Shown here one piece after another: positions 7,463 to 9,497 of a stretch of 9,497 nucleotides of DNA; position 1 is the stretch's first letter, and every line of letters begins with the position of its first letter. The position numbers and the translations under genes are program-made. The notes under the pieces were generated by a model. That model had not been told where the DNA came from. It made no database searches and worked only from the letters and a program-made list of their open reading frames with translations. This DNA is from Flavobacteriales bacterium UBA979 (GTDB taxonomy: Bacteria > Bacteroidota > Bacteroidia > Flavobacteriales_D > Sanyastnellaceae): contig DBBR01000005.1 of the NCBI GenBank assembly GCA_002292325.1, positions 31,367 to 40,863 of the forward strand, in the 5' to 3' direction.

Positions 7463-8056
7463 TTAGATGTCTTGGTGAGGTGGAGGCGTTTGACCTAAAC
7501 GAACACTGGCAGAAACGAGACGCTGGATGAGCACGAGCGCTAAACCGCCAAATGCTGTTTTAATGAGTAGACCAGGCAGTAGACGTTGAACAGAAAGGAA
7601 CATCCCTTCTTCTACAGGAATGATGGCTCGGTACCAGAAAAGTCCCAAACCCAAAATGATGAATTGACCCGCAAACATGAGCAATGCACCGATGAGAACG
7701 GATTTCGAATGTTGCCACTGTTCCATGGCATATCCGCTGAGCAGCGCAGCAATTGGAAAGGCCAGCAAGAAACCTCCTGTACTTCCGGTAAACTTATCCC
7801 ATCCGAAGGTGCCGTAAGAAAAAACGGGGGCACCCATTCCACCGACAAACAGGTAGGTCAAGACTGCAGCCAAACCGATTTTCCAACCTAAAAGAATGGG
7901 CAAGAAGACCACCAACATGGATTGAAGGGTGATGGGGATTCCCTCCGTTGTGGTGTACGGAGTCATGGGAGAAAGTCCAACCAACAGACCAAGTGCGATG
8001 AGAAAGGCCATCCACCGGGCCCAAGCAGGTTGTTGAGTTAGGAGAAGTGTCAGCAT
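7463..8056 (-). CDS. bioY: BioY family biotin transporter (ECF S component)
   Basis: A 197-residue, strongly hydrophobic protein with about six membrane segments, the usual size of BioY. It carries the family signature: GGMGAPVF at 72-79, then GSTGGF at 91-96, close to the common GPTGGY, and the early TPYTTTEGIPITLQ segment (32-45) typical of the first half of the substrate site. BioY binds biotin in the inner membrane and imports it, alone or with an EcfA/EcfT energising module; no such module is visible in this window. The start at 8056 (MLTLLL) is preferred: the frame stays open to 8194, but the extra 46 residues would overlap the upstream peptidase gene, are not membrane-like and are absent from the family. 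The upstream stop and this ATG read TAATATG, so translation is probably coupled. Confidence 0.93.
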   Translation of the reverse strand: MLTLLLTQQPAWARWMAFLIALGLLVGLSPMTPYTTTEGIPITLQSMLVVFLPILLGWKIGLAAVLTYLFVGGMGAPVFSYGTFGWDKFTGSTGGFLLAFPIAALLSGYAMEQWQHSKSVLIGALLMFAGQFIILGLGLFWYRAIIPVEEGMFLSVQRLLPGLLIKTAFGGLALVLIQRLVSASVRLGQTPPPHQDI

Positions 8057-8057
8057 A

Positions 8058-9497
8058 TTAATTGCGTTCGTACAACCGCTTGATTGCTGGGTCAAATTCA
8101 ACCGAGTTATTCGACCGATCGACGTCAGCCGTTTGCCGTTCAGCATCCAATTCAACGCGCAGAATTCCGCTTCCAGTGGGTACTTCAAGCTCATACATTG
8201 GGTTCGTCCACGGCCAGTCGGGCAGGAGTGTTTCTCCGGGTGCCAATGGTCGTTGTCCGCGCATCATCACCAGGGGTGCCAAATAATGTGCGACGCTTCC
8301 ATCTTGGTAGGTAACGGTGATGTTCTGGGGCATGGGCATGGCGCCAATCCTTGAACAGTTTATAGTCGTCGATTCTGTTCCTTCCGCCACGCGATCGATG
8401 GCATAGTCTATCGTATGGGTCGTGTTCACGAAATACTGAAAGTACCAGTCCAAATCCAACCCGGAAGTCTTTTCCATGGTTCGCTTAAAATCATTGATTC
8501 CAGGGTGCTTGAATTGCCATTCTGCGAAGTAAGCCTTGAGTCCCGCGTCGCGGAGATCTGCTCCCATCACCGCCGCAAGTTGTGCCAATAACACCTCGCC
8601 TTTTGAATACGCACCCACGCCGTAGGCGCGATTGGTTTGGTAGTGGTCAGCGTGGGTAATCAAGGGCTCTTCCTTGCCGCTCAATGCCTGACTGATGTAG
8701 CTGGCATAGGCTGAGCGGTGCGGCCTTTCGTCGCTTTCAGATCCAGCGAACAAATGCCTCATGCACAAGTCCGTGGCGTAACTGGTCATGCCCTCATCCA
8801 TGAATTCATATAAACTTTCATTTGTCGCCAAAACGGCTTGGAACCAGGAGTGGGCCATCTCATGCACGGTCACACCCACCAAACTTTGCAAGCTGCGCTG
8901 ACCTGTAATCAAAGTGGCCATGGGATATTCCATTCCGCCGTCGCCGCCTTGGATGACGGAGTATTGTGGATACGGGTAGGGGCCAATGAGTTCATTCAAG
9001 AAGGCCATGGCCTTTGCTGTGTAAGCTGGCAATTCCTCCCAATTCGCATCGTACTCTTCATCCGCTCGATGGTAAAAGTGAAGGGTGACACCGCTTTCGG
9101 TAATGGAATTGTGCATGTATTCGGCATCGGACGCCCATGCAAAGTCAATGACGTCTTCGGCTTTAAATCTCCAGGTGCCAGTCGACCGTGCCGCTTCAAT
9201 GGATGATTGAAGGACTCCCGTCCCGCCCACTTCATAGCCTTCTGGAAGGTGGATGGTCACGTCGTAGTCACCCCATATGCCATGGAATTCTCGGCCGATG
9301 TACGGCTCCGTGTGCCAACCGTCGTGGTTGTATTCGCACAATTTTGGATACCATTGGGTCATGGAATATTCAACGCCCTCTTTATTCATCCAGCCGCTTC
9401 GCCGAATTTGCCTTGGTACCTGGGCAGTCCAAGCCATTTCAAAGGTGGCCTTCTTGCCCGCTCGTATGGCGGAATTAAGCGTTACATCGAGCAATGT
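8058..9497 (-). CDS. M1 family metallopeptidase, N-terminus beyond the window edge
   Basis: The C-terminal 479 residues of an M1 (gluzincin) peptidase; the frame is open at the right edge, so signal sequence and true start are not seen. The visible part begins inside the N-terminal beta domain. The catalytic domain shows GGMEYP (nt 8922-8939), the counterpart of GxMEN; the zinc site HEMAHSW (8844-8864) with its third ligand Glu at 8793-8795, exactly HExxH-x18-E; and the catalytic Tyr in AYSKGE (Tyr codon 8607-8609). A short helical part follows, then a C-terminal beta region ending at 8058 with the R-x-T-A-D-V-D-x-S-N-N pattern common in Bacteroidota M1 enzymes, without the LTA4H-type tail. 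It therefore belongs to a different M1 subfamily from the downstream peptidase. Predicted role: aminopeptidase in the envelope or secreted. It is the first visible gene of the operon; the promoter lies outside the window. Confidence 0.92.
   Translation of the reverse strand, partial: TLLDVTLNSAIRAGKKATFEMAWTAQVPRQIRRSGWMNKEGVEYSMTQWYPKLCEYNHDGWHTEPYIGREFHGIWGDYDVTIHLPEGYEVGGTGVLQSSIEAARSTGTWRFKAEDVIDFAWASDAEYMHNSITESGVTLHFYHRADEEYDANWEELPAYTAKAMAFLNELIGPYPYPQYSVIQGGDGGMEYPMATLITGQRSLQSLVGVTVHEMAHSWFQAVLATNESLYEFMDEGMTSYATDLCMRHLFAGSESDERPHRSAYASYISQALSGKEEPLITHADHYQTNRAYGVGAYSKGEVLLAQLAAVMGADLRDAGLKAYFAEWQFKHPGINDFKRTMEKTSGLDLDWYFQYFVNTTHTIDYAIDRVAEGTESTTINCSRIGAMPMPQNITVTYQDGSVAHYLAPLVMMRGQRPLAPGETLLPDWPWTNPMYELEVPTGSGILRVELDAERQTADVDRSNNSVEFDPAIKRLYERN

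Noticed and set aside
8057..8194. A 46-residue N-terminal extension of bioY from an upstream ATG at 8194
   Set aside because: It overlaps the end of the upstream peptidase gene in another frame, is not hydrophobic and does not fit BioY length. ATG 8056, directly after the stop, explains the gene.
9492..9494. TTG as the start codon of the edge peptidase
   Set aside because: The frame stays open to 9497, and the following residues are already inside the M1 N-terminal domain, with no signal sequence.

Overview
The window looks like a piece of a Bacteroidota chromosome, most likely Flavobacteriales or a close relative. The clues are two proteins with the gliding-motility-associated C-terminal domain (CHU_C / type IX secretion 'type B' sorting domain), PKD modules, a Bacteroidota-like TAnnTTTG promoter candidate, no clear Shine-Dalgarno sequences, and M1 peptidases of types common in that phylum. 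The exact taxon is inference. Five protein genes fill almost all of the sequence: two on the + strand in the left half and three on the - strand in the right half, meeting at one hairpin terminator.

Left part (1-5525, + strand). The window opens in three copies of a 14-bp tandem repeat. Each copy carries an overlapping stop/start (ATGA), so the tail of an unseen upstream gene and two five-codon minicistrons run straight into the first full gene (37-1470). That gene encodes a one-pass membrane protein with an anti-sigma-like cytoplasmic head, PKD modules and a divergent type B sorting domain. After a 139-bp gap holding a promoter candidate and a 13-bp palindrome comes a 1273-residue secreted protein (1610-5431). 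It is a mosaic of CUB-like, PKD, proprotein-convertase P-like and Ig-like modules ending in a canonical type B sorting domain. The pair resembles a surface-signalling unit (membrane regulator plus secreted adhesin); the sigma factor that would complete it may lie just left of the window.

Middle (5432-5583). This convergent intergenic region contains a 14-bp tandem duplication and a hairpin with 19-bp perfect arms that can terminate transcription from both sides.

Right part (5584-9497, - strand). Three genes are packed as one operon, read right to left: an M1 metallopeptidase cut by the window edge, a BioY biotin transporter that starts one base after its stop codon, and a second M1 peptidase starting four bases after bioY. 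The second peptidase is a predicted lipoprotein closely resembling leukotriene A4 hydrolase/aminopeptidase, with its zinc site and substrate-pocket residues retained. The layout suggests a link between peptide breakdown in the envelope and biotin (or biotinyl-peptide) uptake, which is a hypothesis. No tRNA, rRNA, CRISPR array or insertion sequence was seen.
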